A stretch of 64,000 bases of DNA. Source: Diospyros lotus (Eukaryota > Streptophyta > Magnoliopsida > Ericales > Ebenaceae). Within the stretch, counting starts at the first letter, position 1; each line of letters opens with the position of its first letter. The stretch covers positions 29,875,119 through 29,939,118 of the forward strand of contig NC_068350.1 of the NCBI RefSeq assembly GCF_014633365.1. The letters are read 5' to 3'. Shown one piece after another: positions 43,846 to 55,511 of this stretch. The notes under the pieces were generated by a model. The model was not told the DNA's origin. It ran no database searches and was given only the letters and a program-made list of their open reading frames with translations. The translations under genes were made by a program, and so were the position numbers.

Positions 43846-46634
43846 TGTAACGACTCGAATTTGGGTTTAAGTTGCTCGGGTGATATTATCATGGAGATAG
43901 AATATTTCTTTGATTAGAGTAATAATTTTGAGAAATGGTATGTGATGTCTTAGGTGATATGGCAAAAGAGGTGGAAATGAAGAAAGTCAAAGATTTGACT
44001 TTGTTGGCAATAGGACTCGCGACCATGCAAGGTATGCGAGTGAAAATATTATGTGCGAATTTGTGGAATGTAGCTAATGATTAAATTACCATTTGAAAAT
44101 AAACAATTGCCATATTTAAGTTATTAAGTAATAAGGGGCATTATGGTCATTATGCCTTATGTGGGGATATATATATATATATATATATATAAGGTAGTGG
44201 TTTCATTTTTGCAAAGGAAGGAAAGGGAGGGTAATTGGGAAAGCCAAAAGGGAGGGCTAGGGCTCACTTTTTTCTCTACTTCTTGGATCCTCTAAGCTTT
44301 TGGTAAGGGTTTGAGCAAGTTGGTAGTAGTTTCTTTTTCTTTTGATTGAGTTTCCTTTGCTTTAAAGTGAAAAGTGAAGTATTGGCTATTGTAGTGACCT
44401 CTCTCAAGCAAGACCCTAAAGGAAAAGCTTCCAAAGGTAAGTTTTACTCCTTTCGAACTCTTCTAAATTCTTTGAACTTGATATAGTGAGGATTTGAGTT
44501 AAAAACCTTTATGTTTTGATAAACCAGGACCATGTTAATACCTATCTAGAAAGGTTTGTAAATATCCCTCAACTTGTGGTTGGCTTCTTTGAGATGTTTC
44601 GGAACTTCAAATAGAGGCTATTCCACCCTATAATCCATAAGAAGTGAGGTGTTATTTGAAGGGGGTGGATTATGTGAGTGTTTTTGGGTGTTGGCTTGCT
44701 TTTGGGTATGGTTTGGGGCCTTTTTCCTTGCTGTCGGTCGACAGATAGGAAAGTAACTGTCGACCATTTGCAGAAATGGTCGACAGGTTGCCTACATCTG
44801 TCGATCGTTCCTTCCCATTTTGCTTGGCAGCTTGCGCATGTTGTACTCATCCGGGTATAACTTTTTATGGTTATATCCGATTTGAGATCCGCTTTTTTCT
44901 TTGTAATCTAAACTCGATAGGATTTGTTTTGATATAGGATTTGGGTTATTTGGAGAAGTATGGGACTTGTAGATGCCCTGTGAAGTACCACCTTGAAATC
45001 TGGAATTTCTATTTCAATCCGATAACGCTCCAATTTTTGGGGCATAACTTCATGTGGTCTTATCCAAATTTGAATCTGCTTTTTATTCCATAAACTAGAC
45101 TCCTTAAGCTTTGTTTTGGTATATATATTGGATAGTTTGATTATGTTTTGAAGTCATGGCAACCCTGCCAATCTTGGCCTAGAATATGGGGTTATTCCAT
45201 TTTGAGCTATCTGCCTTGATCTGATTTTTGGGAGATACATAACTTACTTTGGGATATGATTGGAGTATGATGAGATAAATTTATAGAATAAATGATAATG
45301 CTTATAGATATAGTTCCTTTAGAGGTTAGAAGGGTTTCTTGAGCGTTATTAAAGGGTTTCCTTGAGCATTATTGATGCATTTTGTATTCACTAGCCAAGT
45401 AGGGCTTGTCCTCCCTACATTTCTTTGTGGAATGATGCTGCACCCTAAGGGGATAGGTTTCAGATGGTTGGTTGTGTAATTCTGCTTATTATTTTATTGC
45501 ATTGCGTTATGTTACTACATTGCTTCGCATGATGATGTTGGGTCATGGGGTGCATTCGTTGGGGGTCATGCTTTGTATGTGTTGGGGGTATGAGCACTGG
45601 CATGACACAGTTGGCCTGTTGAGTGTTGACTTGTGTAAGATAGGCAAGCATATGCATTTGGAGCATTCGCTTGTGTGTGAATTATTACATGGGCGTAGCA
45701 TAACTTGATGCTTGTCTTATGGGGGCCTTGTCATCACGTTAATGCTGCAAGAGCCATTGCATTCCTTATGTGTAGCATTGCATGGAGAGGTTGTGGGTAA
45801 TGATGGAAAGGAAGCACGGCTTCCTTTGTTATGTGATATGAGATCTAAATATACGAGACGGGGGATCGACGTGATGTGATGTGGTTGTGAGTGCTTTGGC
45901 ACGTGATGACGACGGTGATAGATATGTTATTTGTAGATGTGGTATGAGAGCCTTGGGCTCATGATATTGATTTGGTAGCCTGTCCTTGGCTACTAGCAGG
46001 TTTGTATATAGAGTCTTGGGTGCCAGTGTATGCATCTTATGTGTGCCCCAATGACTTTATGTGTGCATCTGTGCATTTATGTTGTGGATGGGTATCGTGA
46101 TATGTGATCGGATGGCATGGATTGTGTGTCGTTTATATATACGAGGTTAGCGTGTGTTTCAATATACAACATGATGTTCTAGGGAAGTCCAGTTGTAACC
46201 ATTTTTCTGTTCTTTCTATATACTTGCTGAGTCTTGTGACTCACTCTTGCTTTCCACCATTCTAGGTAAAGACCAAGATAAGGCTAAGGGAAAGTCTAGC
46301 AGGGGCTGATCTTTTGCTGGTAGATGTGTACAGAGCTCACCAAGGGAAAAGGTCTTGGGAACTTTTGTGATGAAATGCTAGAGCTAGTTAGACCCTTGTT
46401 CCTTGATGGGACGTATATGTTTTGTGGCTATGACTTGATGTATAATATTTAGAGGATGTATCTTTTATTCTGAGGGGATGTATATGCTTAATTGTTATGT
46501 TATGATGTTTTCATATGAGAGATATGCAGTATGTTAATGAGGGTTTTGGTTTAAGTTGCTTTTATATCATTCTATTAATGATCCTCTCATGGATCCTCTA
46601 TGCTAGTGGGGGCTTCGGGAGGCGGGTTATTACA
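43846..46634 (+). mobile_element. Solo LTR of the long TGTAACGAC-type gypsy family
   Basis: 2,789 bp from TGTAACGACTCG to GGCGGGTTATTACA, flanked on both sides by AATTA (43841-43845 and 46635-46639): a perfect target duplication. Family words near the end are ttgctgagtcttgtgactca (46226-46245), tctaggtaaag and the closing cggga-ggcgggtt. A (TA)n tract at about 44169-44191 is near the expected TATA position. A perfect hairpin is at 44757-44786. No coding. Confidence 0.92.
44757..44786. repeat. Perfect 13-bp inverted repeat, 4-bp loop, in the solo LTR
   Basis: CTGTCGACCATTT, loop gcag, AAATGGTCGACAG. Further GTCGAC-type words flank it (44731-44743 and 44797-44804). Related GTCGACC / GTCGACAG words occur at the same relative place in the 51530-53957 LTR (52513-52600) and in the Gypsy-G 3' LTR (50435-50480). 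Confidence 0.9.
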
Positions 46635-48139
46635 AATTAATAAGCTTTCTCAAGTCAAATTAATCCTTTATTAATTCAATTTCACCATCAAATTTATGAA
46701 CATATGTTAAAAGAATAAATAAGCATTAAGTTCTTTGAAAACCTCTAATCTCGAAAGGGATTTGACTCACTAAGCTTCCTTAATTCCCACATATAAGCTA
46801 ATCATCTCTCGATATCATAGTTAAACATGTGATCTATATTGCCTATGGATCTAATTTATAACAATCCTTTAGTAAATCATGTATAAATCACTAAATCATT
46901 AAAATGTGGTCAATCTCTTAAAGCATTAAGCACAACAATATATATTCTTTATGCAAATAATAATCGGGTTTTGAATCAAATTAAACAAATAATAACATAA
47001 TCCCAAGATTAAAATCCATTCAAACCCTAGCTAAAACAATTTAGCTAGACATTATAAAAACAAAAATAAAATTTGAAAGTTGAATGGAGAAAATGAGCTC
47101 CTTGCCCAGATCTAGGTTGTAGAAACTGGTCTATGCTTACCCCGCCTTGCTGCTGCTCACTTCCACTTTGGTACGTGCGTGGGTGTTACAGCTTTGCTGT
47201 GTGCCTTCGTTCGTCAATCTATTCCACCACTTATTTTCCAGTTTTTTCTATCCTTCAATTCATCAATTTTTGCCTTTTTTTGTGCGCCATTTTTTTTCTC
47301 CCTTCCCCTTTCCTATAATAACACACACACACACACACACACATATATAGGTGCACATGGGCCCTAGCCTCCAATGCAATTCCAATATGCTTCAATTGCA
47401 ATTGTGCTCCAATTCAAACTCTTCTAATATTATAAAAATGCAAGGCTTCCATTATTAATTCTTTAATTGTATTATAATATTAATTTTAACATTAACATTA
47501 TAAATTAATTTATAATATCTTTTTTTATGCCAAATTCTTTAAATTAATTTCCTTTGCTTGCTTCCTACAAAAAAGATTCAAATTATGTAAAATCCATATA
47601 ACACACATTTTAAGTAGTAAAAATAACATGAGGTTAAGATAAAAATTAGATAAAAATATATATACAATTAATTCCTATCAAAACAATATATATTCTATGA
47701 ATATCAAAATTCAAGTACCTTTATTTGAGTATATGATATTTTACTCAAAAGACCTAATGTTGACTTAATGTTTAACACTTAATTATTAGACAACATATAT
47801 AGAATATATTACACTAAAACTTTGAGTAATGCAACCACTTAAATCATATACCATGAGCTTCACCAACACTCTTAGCACATAAAAGATATGAAAAAAAAAC
47901 ATCATATGCCTAAAACAATTTTAGCACATATTAATAGATAAATCAAACCTACCAAGGTTCCTTATATATTTTCAAGGCAACCTCGATATATATTCTATCA
48001 AAATAGGCTTACCTTAACATATCCTTAACCTATATCTATACAAAAATATATTAATAAGCCTATGAGGACATAACATAAGAAGACATTAACGTTTTGGCAT
48101 AATACAGTCATCATCAAAACATCCATAACATAAAACTCA

Positions 48140-48829
48140 ACAAAATATTTTAACTCAATTAATTTTCCCTTCACTCAATTAAGATCTTCTTATACTTGAT
48201 TAATTTTCAGACCCGTACTCACATATGAAAAGCCTTATTCGAGTCCTGTTACACTTTTACTTGAGTTGATTTCATGCTTTACTTGCATAATATCCTTTTT
48301 AATGTTCAAATTTACTTTATTATTCTTTTTCCTCAATTTCTAATCTTTTTGGTTGTATTTTAAAAGTTTTATTCGATTGCATCATGCATTTCTCAACTTG
48401 CATGTGTATCTTTCTTTTACAAGATCATATTTTTTAGAATTTTATTTTCTACGAAAACATAATTGCAAGAGAGTTATAATCCTAGTACATCCCAAAAAGA
48501 CAAACATGTTTAATAAGTTCCTAGAAATACAACAAAGATTTACATAATATTGATTTCTATTCTTCAACTCCATAAAAAATTTCCTATTCTTCATTACTGT
48601 TGGTCTTCCATTCCTTCTTTCTCTTCCTTAGAGTCAATGACCACAATTTGTTGGGCTTTCTGCTCTTGTCTTTGGTTTCCCAAACCTTGCAAGGATGAGT
48701 TTCTAATTTTGTTCCATCTTTGCAAGCCTTTTGTCAATGATCTACATTTTGCACATCAACTAATGCTGCCACTCATTTATCTTTGTCCAATGAGCTTGAA
48801 GAAGTTGGCTTATGGAAGTTGTTTCTTAA
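48140..48829 (-). mobile_element. S2 internal 3' region, decayed envelope-like coding
   Basis: Follows the S2 LTR start. Minus-strand readings such as QLLQAHWTKINEWQH and KRLAKMEQN are protein-like but full of stops. A comparable word (IWMKD*QNREKN) is at the matching place in S1 (32350-32450), supporting a shared third ORF. It is truncated at 48829 by another LTR. Confidence 0.4.
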
Positions 48830-49778
48830 TGTAACGACCTAAAATTTACCTCAATTTCTTTTTAAACATGCCCTGAAACCAAACTGTAAGACCTCCCACT
48901 CGGGAGCCCCAAACAATGCCGGGACTGGATGAGAGTCTTACAAAGAGAAACAAAATGAAAACAAAACCTGCTCAACCAAGCCACATGACACAGTAATTTA
49001 GCATAGTGAAAACACAATGAGTATTCATATGGACACACTAGTGCTGATTTTTACACACAAAAGAAAGTCAAAAGGAAAACCCCGACACCCCAGAGAATAC
49101 AGACTCCTCAGGACTCGAACGACTGGGATTGCCTTGTACACCAACTACCTGGCCAGCTCAAATTAAACCCCGTCTCCTTTGCACTTGATCTTGGCCTTTC
49201 CTTTTCTTAGAATGATGCAAGTAAATGTGAGTCACAAGACCCAACAAATATAATAGGATTAAAAGGAGACATGAGTGTCAGGAACATTAGATTACTTTTA
49301 ACCTATTCAATTTCCAATAGGACAATCACAGCTAAAACACCAATCTCACATACTTAAGCTTAAGCACTTCATTAAGTTGCTTACCTATTCGGAAGAGCAA
49401 CCATTTCTTTTCCTGGACTACTTTTAACCTGCTTCTGCATGATGATTATGACCTGCATTAACTTAAGCATCAAAGGGCTCATGTGGGAAGAATCCTAGCA
49501 TGCCTTCTGACAATGTTCTACCTTGTAGTTTCTTTCTCCCTAACAATGGAGTTCCCTCCCAAACAACTATCCATCTCTCACCCTCTTCACTCCATAATAG
49601 AAGTATTTCTCTTTTTCCTGACTTGATGGTCACCTATAGTTTTGTGCCTAGCTCCACCTTAGCCTGAATTTCTCGCATTATAAATTTTAATTATTGTATT
49701 TTTGACAACAAGTATCATAATAGCCCTTATCTCTAATAAGCTCTGCTCTAACCCTTTGGGCATCCTTTATCAAATTGT
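48830..49778 (-). mobile_element. Partial gypsy-type LTR (TGTAACGACC end)
   Basis: On the minus strand it ends ...TTTTAGGTCGTTACA at 48830. Just inside are a gctcccgagtgggaggtcttaca word and the family signature gggtcttgtgactcac (complement at 49231-49246). The upper limit is not defined; a different LTR begins near 49779. Confidence 0.5.
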
Positions 49779-50116
49779 TGTGGGGGTACCCTAGAAAAAT
49801 CAAACCAAAAATCCAAAGATGTATTGAGGGAAGGCTGAAGACCCCGAAGAGTCTTCAAGGAAAACTCATTTGAAATGCCCTTAAGGCCTTCATCCTGATG
49901 ACTCCAAAAAGTCTTTGGGGTCTTTAGGAAAGTCTCATCCAAAGGATTCTCTTATGAGAATCCCATCCTCAAAGGTACCTTCAGGCCCTTCGGCCTCATT
50001 TGCAGCCTTTTCGCCCAAAAAGTCTTTCGAGCCACCTTAGCATGCCACGTGTCCTTACTTTCCACGTGGCCTTAGTCATCAAGGCCTACAAATACCCTTC
50101 GGGTTTGCTCCATTGG
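49779..50116 (+). mobile_element. Fragment of another LTR, target of Gypsy-G
   Basis: Starts TGTGGGGGTACCC and runs through a TATA-like ctacaaataccc (50087-50098) to gctccattgg, where Gypsy-G has inserted. Contains many gtcttt / aagactttt repeats. The rest should lie beyond the right edge of Gypsy-G, outside the recognisable window. Confidence 0.45.
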
Positions 50117-51268
50117 TGTAATGGCCCGCCTCTCGGAACTCCCGCTGGCATAGGAGGTTCGTGAGAGAGTCATCATGGAAAAGGTACAGAAACAAAATCC
50201 ATAACCAACCACATAATTTCCATCTTATCTATAAGATCGCAAAAGAGATACATATATCCATATCTCTATACATCATTCTTTTACCTAGGCTTAATAGCCT
50301 ATACATAACAAAATAATGGGAAAGACAAAAATAAATACAACAAAAACAACATTTAGCTTCTTTTCCCTCAAAACAATCCTAGGGACCTTAGGCTTGGAGT
50401 GACTCTGTACACATATCTATCCCCGCGTTAAGCCTGTCGATAGTTCCTCAAAAACTGTCGACAGCTTCCCAGAAAGTAGACAGGTAGCAGTTGAGAAATA
50501 CAGAACAACCTCCCAATACGCATGCATTCTCACCAATTCCATGCATGTTACTACACCTTAACAAGAATACATCATTCCTTTTAAAAACATGGAGAAAAAA
50601 AAGTCTCTATTTAGATGGTATGAATGGTTAATCAAAAATTCAAAGAAAAAGACACGAGATGCAAATAACCAGATTTTCTCCAAAACTCCCTTCCAAAAGG
50701 AAGGGTTTTCTAACTTTCACCCAAAAGTGGTCATTTCAAAGACTTTAATGAAAGGGAAAAACTCTAGATTTTCCCACAATAATAATCCCAAATGGAAACT
50801 AGCCATTTAAAGAGGTTAGGAGGGAACTTGCCTTTGATTTCAAATGGAATATTTTGGACAAGTAGATGAACCACAAGCTTTGCTTTCCAATCCCCACCAA
50901 AAGCCCCTAGTTAGATTTAGCCTTTAATTCATTCCTTGAAGCTTCAAGTAGATGAAGAAGAGATTGGAATTGAAGGAGGAAGAAGAGAGGAATGGGAGAG
51001 AGAGAAGAGAGAATAATCTTAGCTTTCTCTCTAAGGCCTCCTTTTATACCAACTCCCCATTCCCATTTTATCCTCAACAATTCTACATATGACTTCCTAG
51101 TCCCTTTTCCCTTTTACTTTTCCTTTCTTAATTAATCACAAATCCATATATATATATTAACTTACAGTGCTTAAAACACCCATTTCAATTAATATACCAG
51201 AATTTCATTCACATAGCATTAATACCCAAAATACCGAAATATTTTAGACTCATATTCGGGTCATTACA
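50117..51268 (-). mobile_element. Gypsy-G 3' LTR
   Basis: 1,152 bp, TGTAATGACCCGAATATG... to ...GCGGGCCATTACA on the minus strand; TATA-like tataaaag near 51046. Matches 60095-61238 closely (for example 50151-50340 against 60130-60320). The left flank is attgg. It includes the GTCGAC-rich module at 50435-50480. Confidence 0.9.
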
Positions 51269-51529
51269 ATTTCTCCCCCTTAAAAGAATTTGGTCCCCCA
51301 AATTCATACCTAGCTAGTAAAACAGTTGGGGAGGGGGGGTAAGAGTCTCATCACTTTCTCTCGTTCCCACGTGGCCTCATCTGGCAAATGCTGTTGCCAC
51401 TGAACTTTCACAAGAGGGATTGTTTTGTTTCTTAAGATTTTCTCTTTCCACTCTGCAATACACACGGGTAACTCCTCATAGGTTACATCCTCTCCTACCT
51501 CAATTGCATGATAATTAATAATGTGCCGA
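51269..51529 (-). pseudogene. Gypsy-G 3' end of pol (chromodomain-like tail)
   Basis: The polypurine tract (complement of atttctccccctt, 51269-51281) is followed at about 51336-51520 by a frame reading HIINYHAIEVGEDVTYEELP, KILRNKTIPLVKVQWQQHLP and DEATWEREKVMRL. This is the conserved end of gypsy integrase with its chromodomain-like 'WRN/ATWE' module. It is separated from FHVSMLRKYV by the LTR at 51530-53957. Confidence 0.85.
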
Positions 51530-53957
51530 TGTAACGACCCAACATGGGGTCTAGAGTATGTTGGCCTTGGTGGTGTGTGCTATATTTGGATAAGTTGATT
51601 TAGAAGGTTAAAAATATTCTAAGTGTTGTGAAAAGTGAAAAAAAATGAAATGGAATACATGTGGGTTGCATATTCCAAGTCAAAGGAAATGGAAAGGGGT
51701 GGAGAAGTTAAATGCAAAGATGTGGAAAATTCAAAACATTAGCCTAAAGGTTGAAAGGAAGTGGGAGTTGTCAGGTGTGTGTGTGATGTATGTATAAACA
51801 AGCATTTCTCACTTAATTAAAGGAGGAGAAAAGGGAGTGGAAAATTTGTAAATGTTAGCAAGTGTAAGGGTAAGATGGGGAGAAGGAAGAAGTATAAAAA
51901 GGAAGGCCTTATGCAATTCTTCTCCATTCTCTTCTTTTCTTCTCCTGAGCCTTCTTCTCCTCTTGCTCCATCGACTCTTCTTCTCCATCTCCTTCCTGTT
52001 GAAGCTAAAGAAGAGGTCAGTTGTTAAGGTTGAGGACTTGTTGCTAGTCTCGGAAGCTTGGTTGTGGCTTGTCCTTTTCTTCGGATTCATTCAACCATTG
52101 AGGCAAGTTCCTATTTCATCTCTTTTCCATGGCAAGTTCTTCTATTGGAATCGTGTTGCTGAGTGCTTTGAATCTCTTCCTCCTTTGTGATTCTTAAGAC
52201 ATCCATTTTCGGGTTAAGTTTCCATAAAACCCTTCGTTGGAATGAGGTTTTGTACATACCTGGTTGGTTGGGTTTCGTGTCATTTTTCTTGTCTTTTTAT
52301 AAACCATGGCTAGCATCTAAACGGGGACTTGATTCATCCTATATTTCTAAAAGGAATGGCGTGTTATTGCTAGGGTGTAGTTACATGCAAGAATTTGGTG
52401 TTGCTTGCATGTATTTTGAGTGTTATGTGGGATGTTCATGGCTTTTTGGGTACTATTGGTAGACCATTTTCCCTTAATCAGTAAACAGATGGGTGTAGAG
52501 GGTTCTTCCAGTCGACCATTGCCTTAAACGGTTGACAGTTTGGGTGAAAAGTCTCTTTCGATCAATCGTTTCCTTCCCATCGGTCGACCATTTTTAGCCT
52601 GTATAGCTTACGCATGCTCCATGGTTTTGGGCATAACTTCTTGTAGAAATATCGGATTTACGAACCGTTTGTTACATTATAAACTAGACTCGATAAGATT
52701 CGATTTGGTTCATATTTGAAACTATTTGGACAAGTTTTGAGGGTCATACTATTATTTCCAAAATATATCTAGATGTTCTTGGCCAATTGACATACAACTA
52801 TTAACGTGTTTGCGCATGGGGGACTTGGGTGCATTAAATGCATAGTAATAAACATGTTAGATGAAGAATATCTCATAAAAGCATCCTTAAATGGGACAAT
52901 GACCACCAATACTTTGAGAATGCCTAGTTGTATGTTATGATAGAAATAAGAATACATATTTCATGCATTGATGTGTGTGTGCAAGTTATATATGGTGGTG
53001 TGTCCGCTGTTACTATGACGGTGAGTTCGTTGACACTATGGCGGTGTATCAGCTGATACTATGACAGTGAGTCCGTTGACACTATGGTGGTGTGTCCGCT
53101 GATACCATGACGGTGAGTCCATTGACACTATGGCGGTGTGTCCGCTGATACCATGACAGTGAGTCCGTTGACACTATGGCGATGTGTTCGTTGACACCAT
53201 GACGGTGAATCCATTGACACTATGGTGGTATGTCCGCTGACACCATGACGGTGAGTCTGTGACACTAGGGCAGTGAGTCTGCTAGCAGTATATTTTCATA
53301 TTACCATGGTAGTGAGTCTGTTGATATTTCCACTCGTGGTAGAGAACCCTTAACACTATCTTATCCATGTTATTCGCACTATTGTTCCATCTTGGTGAGA
53401 AGATCTTGCAGATGGTATACGTTCATGCTGTTTTAACTCCTATGACTTGTACTTGCTATTGGCCGCTGTGATTATCTTTTTATTCATTTATGGTTATCGT
53501 GTGATGACCCCGCTTTGTTTCATATCTTGTGTTGCGATACATATTTGTTTCATAGACTTGCTGAGCCTTGTGGCTCATGTTGTTTCTTACGCCATTCCAT
53601 GTAAAAATAAAGAAAAGCTAAGGATGGTGGTAGGTATAGATGCTGGTGAGTCTTGTAATAGATGTGTACAGATGTCTTCCTAACCTGTAGATCCTTAGGG
53701 GTTGTTTTGAGGGCAGGGTATTGAGTTCTATTTTGTACTTTCCTTTAGCCCTTTTAATATTTTGTAATGTATGGGCTACTGAGCCGAACATAACACTGTA
53801 TTAACCTAGAGATGTATATGTGTATAAGTGAAGTTTTTATGATTTCTGTATTGTTTAAGTGGTTGGCTCTTATTGGGATATGTTATGTACCTAACCTTTA
53901 ACGACTCTCTCACGGATCTCCTTTCCTAGTGAGAGCTCCGGGAGGCAGGCCGTTACA
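51530..53957 (+). mobile_element. Solo LTR inserted in the Gypsy-G 3' end
   Basis: 2.4 kb, TGTAACGACCCAAC... to ...CAGGCCGTTACA. TATA box tataaaaa at about 51893. It shares the ttgctgagccttgtggctca signature (53559-53578) and the centre words actagactcgataagattcg with the other long LTRs. It carries a 30/60-bp minisatellite. The flanks gccga / actaa do not match, so the target duplication is lost, or the LTR formed by inter-element recombination. Confidence 0.8.
52992..53290. repeat. Minisatellite, about 30-bp unit arranged as 60-bp dimers
   Basis: Alternating units of the kind gtccgctgataccatgacgg and gtccgttgacactatggcgg, about ten 30-bp monomers in all. Their order (ACCATGAC then ACTATGGC) forms a 60-bp higher-order period. 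The last units decay. Confidence 0.92.
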
Positions 53958-54001
53958 ACTAAGGATCTAGCACATACTTCCTCAGCATGGACACATGAAA
54001 T
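53958..54001 (-). pseudogene. Gypsy-G pol sliver between two solo LTRs
   Basis: 44 bp that read FHVSMLRKYVLDP on the minus strand, the conserved motif after gypsy integrase. They link the 51286-51529 tail to the integrase at 55512 and upward. This proves that both flanking LTRs are insertions. Confidence 0.88.
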
Positions 54002-55511
54002 TGAAGGATCATCTCGAGGATACATAGCATGCAACAGAAGCGTTTTTAAATAAAAACTTTCCTCGTATTGATTAGAATCTAGGAAACTTACTTTTCCTTC
54101 GGATTACTGGATGGAATGAAGCGACAGGCGGAGGATGGGCGGGAGCTTCTTCTCGTGGTGGAGATGACGGTTGTCCTGCAATCCTTCGGCTCCTTCGCAT
54201 CAGAACTTGAAGGCTCTCTTTTGATCTTCCAAAGGTATGACTCAAAACTCGTGGCCTCTCTTTCGGTGAAGAAGAGTAAAAATAACCTTAGATGAAAAAC
54301 AACCAAAGAGAGAATATATATAGGGAGAACCCTAGGGTTAAAACCCTAGTGGGCCAAACCCTAGTGGGCCAAGTTCATTTAATTAATTTTCTAATTGGGT
54401 TAGCCCAATTAATTAATTAAAAACTAATGAACTATTATTTTATTCTAGCCCAATTAATTATGGACCATTCTGAATAAAATAATTCTCTCTCAATGTAATT
54501 CACCCAACAAGCCAAATGTATTAAATAATACATGAGTTATATCGAGCTACCCCGGGGACCAAAAGACAAATTATTCACAGGCTACTAAAATGACCAAAAT
54601 ATCCCTGCTACCTAGTAGCTATATTTTGTCATTCTAAGTGTTCCAACTATCACCATATGGTAACACTGACCCCACGAATAATTTTGCATATGCAATGTCT
54701 TTGACCTACTAGTGTAATGACGAAAATACCCCTCTGCGTAACACCCATCATTTAGAAAGGAATAATGTACTAACACCTCTCTAAATGATTTCTACCATCC
54801 TTAGATCACTAGTCCAATAATCCGTGACTACTCGAATGTACTTGCTTATCACTGGGAGCTACCCAGAAGCACACACTCTTAAGTCACGTTCCCAGGGCCC
54901 TGGATTATTTGATTATTCTTGGACAATCACAAGGGGGTGAATCACAGAAACTATCTTGTATTAGTCTGTCTTAGCTAATTAGAAACCATACTCCCAACTC
55001 AAAAGGTTATTGATCTTTGATAGACCTCACCTACAGTGAATCTAAGAATATAGCTCTAGGTTCACTAGACCACCAACTAATACTCAAGTATTAGAGTACT
55101 CGTCCACGTAGTAGCAGTGATAGACTAGCTCCATGATAATTAGTACTTTGTCATTAGCTTCTATCACTGGTCCACTCTACGCATTCCAAATGCGCTTGTA
55201 CAATTAGAGTAAACGGACTGTTTACTGGCTAAGGCAAGCCATCCTCCATTAAGATCTATTGCACAATGATCTTATCATGATAGAATGCCCGGTTCTATCA
55301 AAAGATCAAGAGTAATATTTTCTTGCTTATTAAGTACCCATGATTCATGCCTTACTGTGAAGAACGACCCATCACATGAATCACTTACTTGATAGCATGG
55401 ACACTTTTCCAACAATTAAATGCAAATAATATATGTGCCATAAACTGACTAAAAGAAACATCATTACCATAAATTAAACAAAACGTGTCTTTAGGGCATA
55501 CATTTCCAACA
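54002..55511 (-). mobile_element. Copia-type solo LTR in Gypsy-G
   Basis: 1,510 bp, TGTTGGAAATGTATGCCC... to ...GATCCTTCA on the minus strand. Flanked on both sides by GAAAT (53997-54001 and 55512-55516), a perfect 5-bp duplication. TATA-like tatatata on the minus strand near 54312-54321. No internal coding remains. The TGTTGGAAATG start is common in plant copia LTRs. Confidence 0.92.

Larger units (their letters stand above)
43531..47560. mobile_element. Unclassified repeat Y with an inserted solo LTR
   Basis: Begins cgaacaagtgtacctt and atgtcaatcccacg, parallel to the start of repeat X. It carries mixed AT-rich sequence, then a GC-richer patch (47100-47310) and a (CA)n tract at about 47321-47342. 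The solo LTR 43846-46634 interrupts it. It seems to be of the same broad family as X but too diverged to align by eye. Confidence 0.4.
39015..48139 (-). mobile_element. Second SIRE-like LTR region (S2), split by several insertions
   Basis: The lower end reads tgtgagaattgataaacactgag, then ggtgaattgggttt: the complement of the aattcaccaccctctcag ending of SIRE-like LTRs. TATA-like tataaaag on the minus strand near 39713. The segment 39900-40390 is full of ACTCGATTA / TCGACTA words. The upper end near 48139 starts TGAGTTTTATG on the minus strand, resembling the S1 LTR start. Between these, 40831-42415 and 43531-47560 look like insertions. The total after subtraction (about 3.4 kb) exceeds S1, so another insertion or a longer subfamily is possible. 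Confidence 0.45.

Noticed and set aside
53000..53290. Centromeric or satellite DNA
   Set aside because: The array is short (300 bp) and confined to one LTR, so it is a local minisatellite.
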